Part shown: positions 25,263 to 34,686 of the stretch, piece after piece
Layout: each line of letters starts with the position of its first letter
How positions within the stretch are numbered: the first letter of the stretch is position 1
From: Lachnospiraceae bacterium
Lineage (GTDB): Bacteria > Bacillota_A > Clostridia > Lachnospirales > Lachnospiraceae
Reading direction: 5' to 3'
DNA: 64,000 bases
NCBI GenBank assembly: GCA_017561985.1
Contig: JAFZAZ010000020.1
Coordinates: 1 to 64,000, forward strand
Notes under the pieces: generated by a model
Told to the model about the DNA's origin: nothing
The model's input: only the letters and a program-made list of their open reading frames with translations
The model's database searches: none
Made by a program: the position numbers and the translations under genes

Positions 25263-27350
25263 TTATTTGCCGGCCGCTTCGAGCTCTTCGAGCGGCTTGT
25301 TCAGTTCTTCCGTTCCCGGCACGACAAATCTTCCGTCCCGGATGATCGCGCCGATCACCGTACCATCCGCCGCATGCACCAGAATCTCGCCGAGCTCGTC
25401 GTACGGGATCGTGATGTCCGTGTGGCAGTTCATGTACGCCTTCGCGGGATCCTCGCTGCGGAGCGCGGAAACCTCGTTCTCGCGCGCGATGATCTCCTTG
25501 CCGTTGGGGTTGTACACCTTGTGTTCCTCCGAGTGGCTGTAGCACGTATCACCCACCGCAAAATGAGGTCCGGTCTTCTCGGCGATCAGGATCGGCAGCT
25601 GCTCCTGGCAGTTGCAGCGGATTCCCATCGCATACGCGACCGTGTTCGTTCCGATCGCAAACTCGCCGATCGGCAGCGTGTCGTGCTGGAACAGGATCGT
25701 CTCGTTGAGGAACGTCGCATTTTCCGCTTCCGTCGGAAAATTCTCGCACGAGCAGGACGTGATCATACCGTCCTTAAACTGCAGTCTCAGGTTCTTGTAT
25801 GTGGTGCAGTCGATGCTGACCTTGGTCACGTGGAGCGTACCCTCGGTGCCCTTGAGTACCGGCGAGGTGAACACTTCACCGACCGGGATGTTGACGTCGG
25901 CGCCGCAGTTTTCGAAGTTTGTCTGCGTCGCAGGATTCTCCAGCGTGTGGAGCATAACCTTCATGTTCGTCTCGTTCACACCGCAGCCGGTCACGGTGAC
26001 GTATGCACCGCGGTCGAGCACATCGATCAGGCGCTGCTGGATCTCCTTGTACTTCGCGTTCGGAAGGTTGTTGCAACGGATCGTCTCGTGGAAAATCTCC
26101 TCGAAGTTGTCGCCGATCGCCGGCACGGGATATGCGATGATCGTGAACGTTCTCTCCTCCAACGGAGCGTATTTTGCGGAGAGCTGAATCAGACGTCCGT
26201 GAAGCTCCTGGATATATCCGGCCATGCGTCCCTTCGCAGTCGGAACCGCCGGCTTGTTGACGAAATCAATCTCCGGAATACCGAACGCCTCTTGGCAGGC
26301 GACGCCGGCGTTCTCGCGCCAGCGGTTTCCGCCGTTGTCGTAAATCTCCTTCATGCTCTCGAGCACAACTTCCATGAGGTTGCGCTGAAGCACGCACATG
26401 TAATCGTTTCTGTGGTCGTATCCGCGCTGACGGTTGACCGACATTCCGGCCATACCGCCCGCAACAAATGCGCACTGGTAAACCATCATACAATTCTGCA
26501 GGAACAGCCTCGGTTCAAGTCCCTCCTCGCGGAAGAAATCGATGGCACGCGCCGTTACGCGCTCAAATCCGAAGAACACGTCGAACTGCACGGTTTTCTT
26601 CTTCGTACGGTCGATCCGCATCGTGTCAAAGCTGTCGATGAAACCGTTCACAAACGTCTTCGCCATCGAGTCGATCGTCTCCTGCGACTGCTTCGCAAGG
26701 AAGCGGTGAACCTCAAGCGTACCTTCCGAGATCGGCATTCCGTAACCGTACAGCCCCGCCTCGCTCTCCGCAGCGCTGCGGATGAGCGTCTCAATCTCCT
26801 TCGTGCAGCCCGCATCACCCTTCTCGTACATGCGGAAGGTGAGGAACTCACGACAGTAATCGTGCGTGTAATAATACAGGCTCTGTCTGATGCTTCGGGA
26901 AATGCCGTCCTTCTCGATCAGGCCGAACACTTCCGCTGCAAGCTCACAGGCGTACAGGAACGGTTTGCGGATGCCGCGCAGCAGGTACGGCACGGACTGG
27001 ATGATCTCCTCGCAGAGGATGGAAATCACCTGCGCGTACGTTTTTCCGTACCAGCGGGTGCACACGGCGGGATTCAAAATCGATGTTTCATAGTTTTCGG
27101 CAAGTGCTCTCGCATAGATCGAATCGTGCATTTTCCGACGCTCCTCAAGCGTCATCGTCTCCCACGTTCCGTTCGATGCGATGTCATACCACTTTTTCGC
27201 AGCCCCTGCGATCTCCGCGATCTCACGGATCCCCTCGGGCGCATTTTTCTCCTTTGCGGCGTTGCGAAGCCACGAAAGCACCAGCGTCAGGCGCTCACGC
27301 TCCTCCTTGCCCCAGGAAAGCATATCCGGTTTTTCGGCAATTTTTTTCAT
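25263..27350 (-). CDS. M29-family aminopeptidase with a long N-terminal extension
   Basis: A 695-residue protein whose C-terminal third resembles M29 metallo-aminopeptidases (AmpS/PepS). Likely metal ligands are in NIPVGEVFTSP (about 475), IGEFAIGTN (about 560), GPHFAVGD (about 595) and CHTDITIP (about 645). Known M29 enzymes are about 370-410 residues; here about 300 extra residues precede the recognisable domain, mostly helical and without a motif I know. It has no signal peptide, so it is probably cytosolic. The ATG at 27350 has GGAGG eight bases upstream. Neighbours (purE, small membrane proteins) do not suggest a substrate. Confidence 0.8.
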   Translation of the reverse strand: MKKIAEKPDMLSWGKEERERLTLVLSWLRNAAKEKNAPEGIREIAEIAGAAKKWYDIASNGTWETMTLEERRKMHDSIYARALAENYETSILNPAVCTRWYGKTYAQVISILCEEIIQSVPYLLRGIRKPFLYACELAAEVFGLIEKDGISRSIRQSLYYYTHDYCREFLTFRMYEKGDAGCTKEIETLIRSAAESEAGLYGYGMPISEGTLEVHRFLAKQSQETIDSMAKTFVNGFIDSFDTMRIDRTKKKTVQFDVFFGFERVTARAIDFFREEGLEPRLFLQNCMMVYQCAFVAGGMAGMSVNRQRGYDHRNDYMCVLQRNLMEVVLESMKEIYDNGGNRWRENAGVACQEAFGIPEIDFVNKPAVPTAKGRMAGYIQELHGRLIQLSAKYAPLEERTFTIIAYPVPAIGDNFEEIFHETIRCNNLPNAKYKEIQQRLIDVLDRGAYVTVTGCGVNETNMKVMLHTLENPATQTNFENCGADVNIPVGEVFTSPVLKGTEGTLHVTKVSIDCTTYKNLRLQFKDGMITSCSCENFPTEAENATFLNETILFQHDTLPIGEFAIGTNTVAYAMGIRCNCQEQLPILIAEKTGPHFAVGDTCYSHSEEHKVYNPNGKEIIARENEVSALRSEDPAKAYMNCHTDITIPYDELGEILVHAADGTVIGAIIRDGRFVVPGTEELNKPLEELEAAGK

Positions 27351-27379
27351 AATTATATCCTCCAAATCGCCGCAGGCAG

Positions 27380-27712
27380 CTACAGTGCGGCCCCGACAAG
27401 AATTAATCCGAATGTCACGATGGCCATGGTAAGATTCACTATCATCCCGGCCAACGCATAGCCGTCAAGAAACGGCGTCTCTCTGCGTGCAGCGGTTGCA
27501 CAGATCGTACCCGCGATCGCCAGCAGACCGTTCAAAACTCCCGGTACGCCGAGCGTCTTCGCGTCGTGCGACCGGCCGTACAAAATCAGGAACACGAGAA
27601 AGAACACGGTCAACAGGCCGACCGCGAGGGAGAATTTGCCGAGCACGGAACGGTGTCGTCCCCGGTAATTTACCTTCGTCTTGTCCTTCACCGGCTCCCT
27701 CCTTCTACTCAT
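27380..27712 (-). CDS. Small conserved membrane protein
   Basis: A 110-residue protein with a basic N-terminal tail (RRREPVKDKTKVNYRGRHR) and three predicted helices (about 28-46, 56-72, 86-108). It reminds me of a Lachnospiraceae family of unknown function (DUF6142), from memory only. The ATG at 27712 overlaps the VanZ-like stop by eight bases; a GTG at 27691 has a better spaced AGAAGGAGG and is a real alternative start. No function is assigned. Confidence 0.7.
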   Translation of the reverse strand: MSRRREPVKDKTKVNYRGRHRSVLGKFSLAVGLLTVFFLVFLILYGRSHDAKTLGVPGVLNGLLAIAGTICATAARRETPFLDGYALAGMIVNLTMAIVTFGLILVGAAL

Positions 27713-28151
27713 CTTCCTCCGCCAGGTGCGAATTCACACAGGCAAACAGCAGGACCCCCAAAAGTCCGCCGAGAGTGTTGAGCAAAATATCGTCGATATC
27801 GAAGCTTCCGATATTGAGCGCGTACTGCAAAAGCTCTGCTCCGAGGCTTGCGACATACACGATCGCCATCGTAAACACGCCGTACCACCGCGTCCGCGTG
27901 AGCAACGGAACGAAAAAACCGAGCGGAAGAAATGCGGCGATGTTGCCCCCGATGTTCAGCCAGAACATGCTGTCGGTCAGGCCTTCCGAACCCTTCCAGT
28001 ACCGGCTGATCTCCGCGAAAGGAGTGAGGTTGACGCCGTGGATGCTTCCCTGCGTCCGCCCGAACCTTGCGGAGAAAAATAAAACATACACGAGCACGGC
28101 CAGATACAGAAAAAAGACCACGCTCCAAAAACGTTTCCAACCTTTGGACAA
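27705..28151 (-). CDS. VanZ-like family membrane protein
   Basis: A 148-residue membrane protein with four to five helices and the VanZ-domain features: a start WSVVFFLYLAVLVYVLFFS, the NIGGNIAAFLPLGF motif, and a last helix rich in DDILLNTLGG. VanZ confers low teicoplanin resistance in enterococci, but most VanZ-like proteins have no known role. Translation probably begins at a TTG (28151) with GGGGGG seven bases upstream; no ATG fits. It lies 40 bp after the DUF4340 gene and overlaps the next small membrane gene. Confidence 0.85.
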   Translation of the reverse strand: MSKGWKRFWSVVFFLYLAVLVYVLFFSARFGRTQGSIHGVNLTPFAEISRYWKGSEGLTDSMFWLNIGGNIAAFLPLGFFVPLLTRTRWYGVFTMAIVYVASLGAELLQYALNIGSFDIDDILLNTLGGLLGVLLFACVNSHLAEEDE

Positions 28152-28191
28152 TGTATTTCCCCCCTGAGCACCGCGCAGCGCGGGATCCGCG

Positions 28192-29592
28192 TTACGGTGC
28201 GATACTTCCCAGATACTTGATGAACGAATCGGTCAGACGCGCGTCCATCGTCATGTCGCACACGCCGAAACGCTCCACGATGTCGATACCGTCGCTTCCG
28301 CGGAAAATGCGGATCGTCACGTTGGCATACTTCGACGGGTCGATCGATTCCACGTCGATCGTAAGGATCGGATTCCCCGAAGGAGTCTCCTGCGGACGGA
28401 ACGCGGTCGTCTTGAGCGAAAGGATCTGCGTAGCAATCCCAAAGGCCTCGGAGTTGTCCATCAGGTCTCCGTCGATCCGGTAGACATCGTCCTCACCCTG
28501 CTTTTCGTGCGTGATCACATGCGTGATATTACCGCTGCTGAGCGTCACCTTCGAAAGCGAGGTGGTAACCGGATAGAATACGGCGTGGTAAGTGTTCGAG
28601 AACACATTGACGTCGCACATCATCGAAATCTTGTAGTTTGACATCACCAAAACTGCCTCGATGCCTTCGAGTTTCGCATAGTATGAACCGGTCTCCGGAT
28701 CCTGGTTGCCGATCTGCAGCTTGTAGGAATTCCTCTCGGATCCCGTGGAGTTGGTGTAGCAGACTTTGAGCGTCGCCCTCGGGTTTGCAAGCCCGTATTT
28801 TGCGTACTCGTCAGGCTTCACTCTGATTACCTGTTCCGTATACAGCGTGAGGTACATCCCAAGCTGGTCGGCCCAGGCACCGCTGAGCGTATCAGCCTCC
28901 CACGGCTCGCGGTAAGGCTCCGTAAAATACCACGAAAGCGTTCCCTTGCCGGTGTAATCGCGGGGATTTTCCCTGTCGTATATCGCATGGAAACCGTTGA
29001 ACAGGTCTCCCGTGACTTCGACCTCCGTGATGTATCGGACATTCGCGATACTCGGGAGTTCCATGGAATCCACGTAGTACGTGCGCTCGCGCTGCATCAG
29101 GTTTGCGTAGCTCTCGGAGACGGTGTACACGGCATTCTCGTCGTTGAAGCGGCAGTAATACCGGTTCTTTGTGGGAACCTTGTCTCCGAGCTCGATCTTA
29201 ACAAGCTTTTTATCCCCCGCATATGCCTCCAGTACGGCAGCCGACTCGGTGAGTCCGTACTCCCCAAACGAAGCCGGATTCTCAACCTTTGCAAGCGCCT
29301 TCAGGTTCGGCAGAAGAAGGTCGCAGAACTGCGCGATGATCTTCTGGTTCAGAATATCCTCCGTGCTGTACCACGCCTCCCCGCGGAGTTCAAACGTTCC
29401 GCTGTAATCTTTGTTGGAAAGCACGATCTTGTCGACGCTGTTCACGTCGATCGTGACGACCGTGAAATAATTCTCCTTCTCGCCGTCTCCGGTCGGGTTG
29501 TTCTTTTTGTTGTTCAACACAAGAAACACAACCAGAAGCACTGCTGCGACAGCGACCAGGGCAACGAGACTTATGATGTTGGATTTCTTCAT
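28192..29592 (-). CDS. DUF4340-domain membrane-anchored protein
   Basis: A 466-residue protein with one N-terminal membrane helix (about 8-27) and a large extracytoplasmic part made of DUF4340-type units. Examples are VDKIVLSNKDYSGTFEL and FGEYGLTESAAVLEAY, with ADEYAKYGLANPRATLKV-like phrases repeated, typical of this domain. DUF4340 proteins usually accompany Gld-type ABC transporters. The ATG at 29592 overlaps the stop of the GldG-like gene by four bases, so both are probably made together. Its biochemical role is unknown. Confidence 0.85.
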   Translation of the reverse strand: MKKSNIISLVALVAVAAVLLVVFLVLNNKKNNPTGDGEKENYFTVVTIDVNSVDKIVLSNKDYSGTFELRGEAWYSTEDILNQKIIAQFCDLLLPNLKALAKVENPASFGEYGLTESAAVLEAYAGDKKLVKIELGDKVPTKNRYYCRFNDENAVYTVSESYANLMQRERTYYVDSMELPSIANVRYITEVEVTGDLFNGFHAIYDRENPRDYTGKGTLSWYFTEPYREPWEADTLSGAWADQLGMYLTLYTEQVIRVKPDEYAKYGLANPRATLKVCYTNSTGSERNSYKLQIGNQDPETGSYYAKLEGIEAVLVMSNYKISMMCDVNVFSNTYHAVFYPVTTSLSKVTLSSGNITHVITHEKQGEDDVYRIDGDLMDNSEAFGIATQILSLKTTAFRPQETPSGNPILTIDVESIDPSKYANVTIRIFRGSDGIDIVERFGVCDMTMDARLTDSFIKYLGSIAP

Positions 29593-31037
29593 TCTTCCGT
29601 CTTTTCCTTCGTTTCAATTCGTTCCACGCGGCGCCGCAATATGACGACAACGCCTACGAAGAGGATGAGCACCGGAAGCAGGAACGACGCGAGCGCCACG
29701 TTGTTGCGCTGTCTCGTCGTCATCTGAAGTGCCTCCTCGAGCGCGCTCGTATCGGGAATCGCAATCGGATCCGCGGCTGCTCCAAGCTGCGCGTTCAGAC
29801 TGTCGACAAAAATGTCGCGGTTTGCGCGGGCCGAGCTTCCCGTCATGAAGCTATCCATGAGGAAGTACGCGGAGCCGCACACGTACAGCGTTCCGACTTT
29901 GCCCTCGAAGGAGTCCTCAACCTTGACAAGCAGCGGGAACTGACCGCTCTCGTCATCCGGAGTCTTCTCGTAACCGGCGTCGGTCTGCTTGATATATGCG
30001 TCTTTGGTCGTTTCGTACACTCTCTTGATCGCCGCCGTGCTTCTCACACTACTGTCCGTGTAAAGCGGTGCGGTTCTCATCCAAACGGCGTTTTTGTCGT
30101 CGTGTGCTGTCAGAAGGTACGACGGATTGTCTCCGACCGTGCGGGAGCTGTCACCCTCGCACAGAAGTCCGCTTCCGACGCGGATTCCGTAATATCCGAG
30201 CAGCGACTGCAGATTTTTGAACACATCGCTTCCCGTGAGGATTGACAGAAACACGGTTCCTCCGCCGGTGATGTAGTCCTCGATCACCTTGACTTCGCCG
30301 TCCGAAAGATCGTAGGTCGGCGCGCCGATCAACAGGATATCGCAGTCATCCGGAACCGCAGCGAGCGTCGAGAGATCGATATGCTTGATCTTGTACGCGT
30401 TGAGGTTCATCAGATCGGAAAATGTCTCGGTCACCATGTTCTTGGGATCGTTGTACTGACCGGTCGTCAGCCACTCCTCATGGTTGTTCGTGACGTAGAC
30501 AGTACCCTTCTTCTCCTGCGTCACCTCAACGATCGCCTTGACGATCTCAACCTCGGCATCGTAGCCGACCAGCTGATTTGTAAGCGCCTGCGTATCCAGA
30601 TAATAGATCTTCATCTTCTCCGAATCGATATAGCAATACCGATCCGGATCCTCGGTGTTGACAACGATGATACTGTTGTTTGTGATGTCCTCCATCCCGT
30701 TGTAGCGATATACAAACTGAGGATACTGGACGGGGTCCTTGACCGTGAGGGTAATCTTGTCGCTCGCCTCCGCGATCAGCTCGGCGCCGGTCTTGATGAT
30801 CAGATCCTCTTCGCCCTCGGACGTGATGTAATACAGAGCAACCGGGGTCTCCAGTTTCTCCACAAACGCGCGCGTCTCATCCGCGATCGAATACCTGCGA
30901 TTCGACGTCACGTCTTTCTTCGTGAAAATGCTTCCGGAGATCAGGTTGACTGCGATCAGCACCAGGATCACCAGGAAGGAAACGGCAGTGGCGTATGCGC
31001 CGCCGCGGAATTTACGGGATTTAATCGTACTGTTCAT
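29589..31037 (-). CDS. GldG-like ABC transporter auxiliary protein
   Basis: A 482-residue protein with an N-terminal helix (about 17-37), a large external domain and a C-terminal helix (about 445-468). The external part has the ABC_transp_aux/GldG features, including the early TSNRRYSIADETRAFVEKL stretch and the ILLIGAPTYDLSDGEVKVIE phrase of its glutamine-amidotransferase-like fold. GldG works with GldA and GldF in Bacteroidetes gliding; Firmicutes homologues have other, unknown roles. It starts 1 bp after the permease stop and overlaps the DUF4340 gene. Confidence 0.85.
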   Translation of the reverse strand: MNSTIKSRKFRGGAYATAVSFLVILVLIAVNLISGSIFTKKDVTSNRRYSIADETRAFVEKLETPVALYYITSEGEEDLIIKTGAELIAEASDKITLTVKDPVQYPQFVYRYNGMEDITNNSIIVVNTEDPDRYCYIDSEKMKIYYLDTQALTNQLVGYDAEVEIVKAIVEVTQEKKGTVYVTNNHEEWLTTGQYNDPKNMVTETFSDLMNLNAYKIKHIDLSTLAAVPDDCDILLIGAPTYDLSDGEVKVIEDYITGGGTVFLSILTGSDVFKNLQSLLGYYGIRVGSGLLCEGDSSRTVGDNPSYLLTAHDDKNAVWMRTAPLYTDSSVRSTAAIKRVYETTKDAYIKQTDAGYEKTPDDESGQFPLLVKVEDSFEGKVGTLYVCGSAYFLMDSFMTGSSARANRDIFVDSLNAQLGAAADPIAIPDTSALEEALQMTTRQRNNVALASFLLPVLILFVGVVVILRRRVERIETKEKTEE

Positions 31038-31038
31038 G

Positions 31039-31905
31039 TCACGCCTCCCATCTTCTCTTCTTGATGGCCTGAATGGTCAGGAACACGAAGAGGAAAATCA
31101 TGCTGAGGTAGTACACATAGGCGGACGGATCCACGATACCGTACTGGAACAGCGAGAAACGCGACTGAACCGAAAGCCATCCGAACACCTTCGCAAGGCT
31201 TCCGTCAAACTTCAGCGGATCGATCGCATATGCAACGATCAGACCTCCCACAGAGATCACCGCAAATGCGGCGGTAACGATCTTGCTCTTCATCATCACG
31301 TACGTAATTACGGCGATGATCAATGCAAGGCCGATCAGAACCGCGAGTGCAAGCTCATGTCCGGTCGGAAGCATCTCGACCAGAAGGTCGATCATCAATG
31401 TGAACAGGATGACGATAAATGTGAGAACCGCGGCAAAGATCTGGCTCTCCGTGAGCGCCGACACGAACATACCGATCGCCATATACGTGCAGCCGAGCAG
31501 GAAGAACGCGCCGAGTGTCGTGTACGCAACCGCATAGTTGGTCGCACCGTAGTTGTGCAGCACGATCGGGTAGACGCACACGATGGCAACCGCGATTGCG
31601 AACACCGTGATCAATGCAAGGTATTTGCCGAGGACAATGCGCTCCACGCTGACCGGCGACGTAAACAGCAGCTGGTCCGTGCGCTGGCGCTTCTCCTCCG
31701 CAAGGATCCTCATAGTGAGGACCGGCACGAGAAGCAGGAACAGTGTCGCCACACCGTTGATCGCGCGCGCAAAATTCGCATACCCCTGATAAAGGTTGTA
31801 AATGTACTGGAACACACCGATAAACAACAGGAAAAATGCGATGAACAGATATCCGAGGAACGACGTAAAATACGATCGCAGCTCTTTCTTGTAGATTGCT
31901 GTCAT
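31039..31905 (-). CDS. ABC-2 type permease (GldF-like)
   Basis: A 288-residue permease with six helices. The N-terminal amphipathic start MTAIYKKELRSYFTSFLGY and the cytoplasmic stretch LAEEKRQRTDQLLFTSPVS are typical of the ABC2_membrane_3/GldF group. It overlaps its ATPase by four bases and is followed within 1 bp by the GldG-like gene, so ATPase, permease, GldG-like and DUF4340 proteins form one translationally coupled cassette. Substrate unknown. Confidence 0.88.
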   Translation of the reverse strand: MTAIYKKELRSYFTSFLGYLFIAFFLLFIGVFQYIYNLYQGYANFARAINGVATLFLLLVPVLTMRILAEEKRQRTDQLLFTSPVSVERIVLGKYLALITVFAIAVAIVCVYPIVLHNYGATNYAVAYTTLGAFFLLGCTYMAIGMFVSALTESQIFAAVLTFIVILFTLMIDLLVEMLPTGHELALAVLIGLALIIAVITYVMMKSKIVTAAFAVISVGGLIVAYAIDPLKFDGSLAKVFGWLSVQSRFSLFQYGIVDPSAYVYYLSMIFLFVFLTIQAIKKRRWEA

Positions 31906-32852
31906 ACCGTGTCGCCCTCCTTTCCGGTCATCTCGATGAACACGTCCTCAAGCGTCTTCTGGATCGCATTCATCTCAAACAAAGCGATACCGCGGCTTGC
32001 GCACAGCGCAAACAGACGGTCGCGGATCTCGCTTCCGTCGGAGGAATAGACGCTGAACGCCATGAGACCTTCGCCCGGATTCTCGGGGAGCACGTCGCAC
32101 CTCGAAACAACTCCGAGAGAGGAAACCGCGCTGCGGAACGTCTCTTCGTCGGCGCGGACGACTACGCGGACCGCACTCGTACCGCCGAGCGTACGGATGA
32201 TATTTTCCGGGGTATCAATGATGACTTTCTTTCCGTGGTTGATGATCAGCACACGGTCGCACACGGCGTTGACCTCGAACAGAATGTGCGAGCTCAAAAT
32301 GACGGTGTGCTCTTTGCCGAGACTGCGGATCAGTTCGCGCATCCACGTGATCTGCATCGGGTCGAGACCGACCGTGGGCTCGTCGAGGATCAAAACCTCA
32401 GGATTTCCGATCAGCGCCTGCGCAAGACCGACTCTCTGACGGTAACCCTTGCTCAGATGCTTGATCAGCTTATTTTTCATGTGAGTGACATGCAAAAGAT
32501 CCATCACGCGCGCCACTTCCGCTTTGCGGTCCTTCTTCGGAACCTGCTTGAGCTCGGTGCAGAAGGAAAGGTATTCCTTCACGCGCATATCCGGATAAAC
32601 CGGCGGGATCTCCGGCAGATAACCGATGCAGCGCTTCGCCTTCTCCGGCTCGTCATAGACATTGAAACCGTTGATGGTGACGTTGCCCTCCGTTGCGGAG
32701 TTGTAGCCGGTGATCATGTTCATGGTTGTCGACTTGCCCGCGCCGTTCGGCCCGAGGAAGCCAAGAATCTCACCCTTTTCCACGGTGAAGCTGAGATCAT
32801 CCACGGCGCGGAAATCGCCGTATTGCTTCACCAGATGTTCCACAGTAATCAC
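31902..32852 (-). CDS. ABC transporter ATP-binding protein (GldA-like)
   Basis: A 316-residue ATPase with Walker A GPNGAGKSTTM near residue 37, a signature helix LSKGYRQRVGLAQAL, and Walker B VLILDEPTVGLDP. The signature has LSKGY rather than LSGGQ, as in the GldA/CcmA/NatA-type group. The start is a GTG at 32852 with AAGGAGG five bases upstream. The roughly 85-residue C-terminal extension has an alternating RVVVRADEE pattern typical of the DUF4162-like tail. It lies 34 bp downstream of dapB. Confidence 0.9.
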   Translation of the reverse strand: MITVEHLVKQYGDFRAVDDLSFTVEKGEILGFLGPNGAGKSTTMNMITGYNSATEGNVTINGFNVYDEPEKAKRCIGYLPEIPPVYPDMRVKEYLSFCTELKQVPKKDRKAEVARVMDLLHVTHMKNKLIKHLSKGYRQRVGLAQALIGNPEVLILDEPTVGLDPMQITWMRELIRSLGKEHTVILSSHILFEVNAVCDRVLIINHGKKVIIDTPENIIRTLGGTSAVRVVVRADEETFRSAVSSLGVVSRCDVLPENPGEGLMAFSVYSSDGSEIRDRLFALCASRGIALFEMNAIQKTLEDVFIEMTGKEGDTV

Positions 32853-32886
32853 AATATCCTCCTTGTGACCGCTCCGACAGCGAATG

Positions 32887-33642
32887 TCAGCCGATCACGT
32901 CCTTCATCGTATAAAGACCGGGCTTCTGTCCGGCAACGTACTTCGCAGCCGCCACGGCTCCCTTGCCGAAGATCGCCTTCGAATATGCCGTGTGCTGGAT
33001 CGTGATGACCTCATCCGTTCCGCAGAAGAGAATCTCATGATCGCCCACGATGGTGCCGCCGCGAACGGCGCTGATGCCGATCTCGCCCTGCGGTCTCCGC
33101 TCGCTTCTGGTGCTGCGGTCAAACACGTAAGGAAGCTCCTCGGGAAGAACTTCGTTGATGGCGTCAGCGATCGCAAGTGCGGTTCCGCTCGGCGCATCCT
33201 TCTTCAGATGGTGATGCTTCTCCACGATCTCAATGTCGTAGCCTTCCTCGTACAATTTCTTCGCCGCCTCCTGGACGAGCTTCAGCAGCACGTTGACGCC
33301 GAGTGACATGTTGGCAGAGCGGACAACGGGCATCTCCTTCGCCGCCTCGTTGATCTCCTCGATCTGCTCCTTCGTGTATCCGGTCGTGCAGAGAACGATC
33401 GCGATACCGCGCTTCTTCGTCTCCGAAAGAAGCTTCGAAAGGATCTTCGGCGTCGAAAAATCAATGATGACGTCCGCCTCCTCCTTCACTTCCTCGATCG
33501 ACGGATATACCGGATATGTGGCAAGCGGCGATGCAACAAGGTCAACGCCGGCAACGATCTCCGCGTTCGCGTCCTGCTCGACAATCTCCGAAATCACACG
33601 GCCCATATGGCCGCTGCAGCCGTTCATAATGATCCTGGTCAT
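32887..33642 (-). CDS. dapB: 4-hydroxy-tetrahydrodipicolinate reductase
   Basis: Second enzyme of the lysine and diaminopimelate branch, reducing the DapA product with NAD(P)H. The N-terminal MTRIIMNGCSGHMGRVI gives the nucleotide site, and the catalytic motif EKHHHLKKDAPSGTAL is diagnostic. The ATG at 33642 with GGAGGAG six bases upstream gives 251 residues. It follows dapA by 85 bp. Diaminopimelate feeds both lysine and peptidoglycan. Confidence 0.97.
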   Translation of the reverse strand: MTRIIMNGCSGHMGRVISEIVEQDANAEIVAGVDLVASPLATYPVYPSIEEVKEEADVIIDFSTPKILSKLLSETKKRGIAIVLCTTGYTKEQIEEINEAAKEMPVVRSANMSLGVNVLLKLVQEAAKKLYEEGYDIEIVEKHHHLKKDAPSGTALAIADAINEVLPEELPYVFDRSTRSERRPQGEIGISAVRGGTIVGDHEILFCGTDEVITIQHTAYSKAIFGKGAVAAAKYVAGQKPGLYTMKDVIG

Positions 33643-33727
33643 GGTGGTCTCCTCCCATTCATTTATGCAACAAACGGGCCTTCGGCCGCACCTGTCCGGC
33701 GCGGTCAAGACCCGAAAGAAGTCGGAA

Positions 33728-34612
33728 TTACAGGATGCCCTGCTTCTCCATCTCAGCCTTCAGCACTGCAACGTTCTGAGGCTCCATCTCCGAAAGAGGC
33801 ATGCGCACGCTGCCGTCGCACTGTCCCATCAGACAGGTCGCCGCTTTTACGGGGATCGGGTTAACCTCAAGGAACAGATCCTTCGCGAGGCGGAAGTATT
33901 TCACCTGAAGATCACGCGCTGTGTCGACATCGCCGCGCAGGTACGAAGCTACCATCTCGTGAACCTGCTCCGGGATGACATGCGAGAGCACCGAAATGAC
34001 TCCCTTTCCTCCCACGGAAAGAATCGGTACGATCATGTCGTCGTTGCCCGAGTAGATATCCATCTTTCCGTCGGTGAGCGCAGCAATCTCCGTCGCAACA
34101 CTGATGTCCCCGGTCGCTTCCTTCACCGCAACGATGTTCTCAACATTCTTGTAGAGCGTTGCAATCGTCGCAGGTGCCATCTTGCAGCCCGTGCGGGACG
34201 GTACGTTGTACAAAATGATCGGCTTCTTCGTGGCCCCGGCAACCGCCGTAAAATGTGCCACAAGACCGTTTTGTGTAGCCTTGTTGTAATACGGCGTCAC
34301 CACAAGCATCGCATCCGCACCGAGCGCATCCGCCTCCCTGGTAAGGTAGATGGCCGTCTCCGTACAGTTGGAGCCGGTGCCGGCGATCACGGGCACGCGC
34401 CCCGCCACCTGCTTCACACAGAAGCCGATGACATCGAGGTGTTCCTCGTGGGAAAGGCAGGAAGCCTCTCCTGTCGTGCCGCACACGACGATGGCGTCCG
34501 TTTTGTTTGCAATCTGAAACTCAATAATCTTCGCAAAGCTGTCATAATCAACCTCGCCGCCCTTTTTGAACGGGGTGATAATGGCAACCGCCGAACCTGT
34601 AAAAATCGACAT
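33728..34612 (-). CDS. dapA: 4-hydroxy-tetrahydrodipicolinate synthase
   Basis: First committed enzyme of lysine/diaminopimelate synthesis, condensing pyruvate with aspartate semialdehyde. The Schiff-base lysine is in VVAVKEATGDIS near residue 161, the catalytic tyrosine is in LYNVPSRTG, and the GTTGE loop is present. The ATG at 34612 has CGGAGG five bases upstream (294 residues, normal length). A near-consensus promoter lies about 75 bp upstream. The leader is too short for a lysine riboswitch but holds an 8-bp hairpin. Confidence 0.97.
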   Translation of the reverse strand: MSIFTGSAVAIITPFKKGGEVDYDSFAKIIEFQIANKTDAIVVCGTTGEASCLSHEEHLDVIGFCVKQVAGRVPVIAGTGSNCTETAIYLTREADALGADAMLVVTPYYNKATQNGLVAHFTAVAGATKKPIILYNVPSRTGCKMAPATIATLYKNVENIVAVKEATGDISVATEIAALTDGKMDIYSGNDDMIVPILSVGGKGVISVLSHVIPEQVHEMVASYLRGDVDTARDLQVKYFRLAKDLFLEVNPIPVKAATCLMGQCDGSVRMPLSEMEPQNVAVLKAEMEKQGIL

Positions 34613-34650
34613 AACAAACCTCCGATGTATTCGAGTTCTTTCGTCATCGG

Positions 34651-34673
34651 TTTTTCGGGCATTTACCGAAAAA
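34651..34673 (-). promoter_or_regulatory. Inverted repeat in the dapA leader
   Basis: TTTTTCGG and CCGAAAAA form a perfect 8-bp inverted repeat with a 7-nt centre between the dapA promoter and ribosome site. It could be an RNA hairpin or an operator; on RNA the stem has A-rich and U-rich arms but no T-tract after it. Confidence 0.5.
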
Positions 34674-34686
34674 TCATACAGGGATG

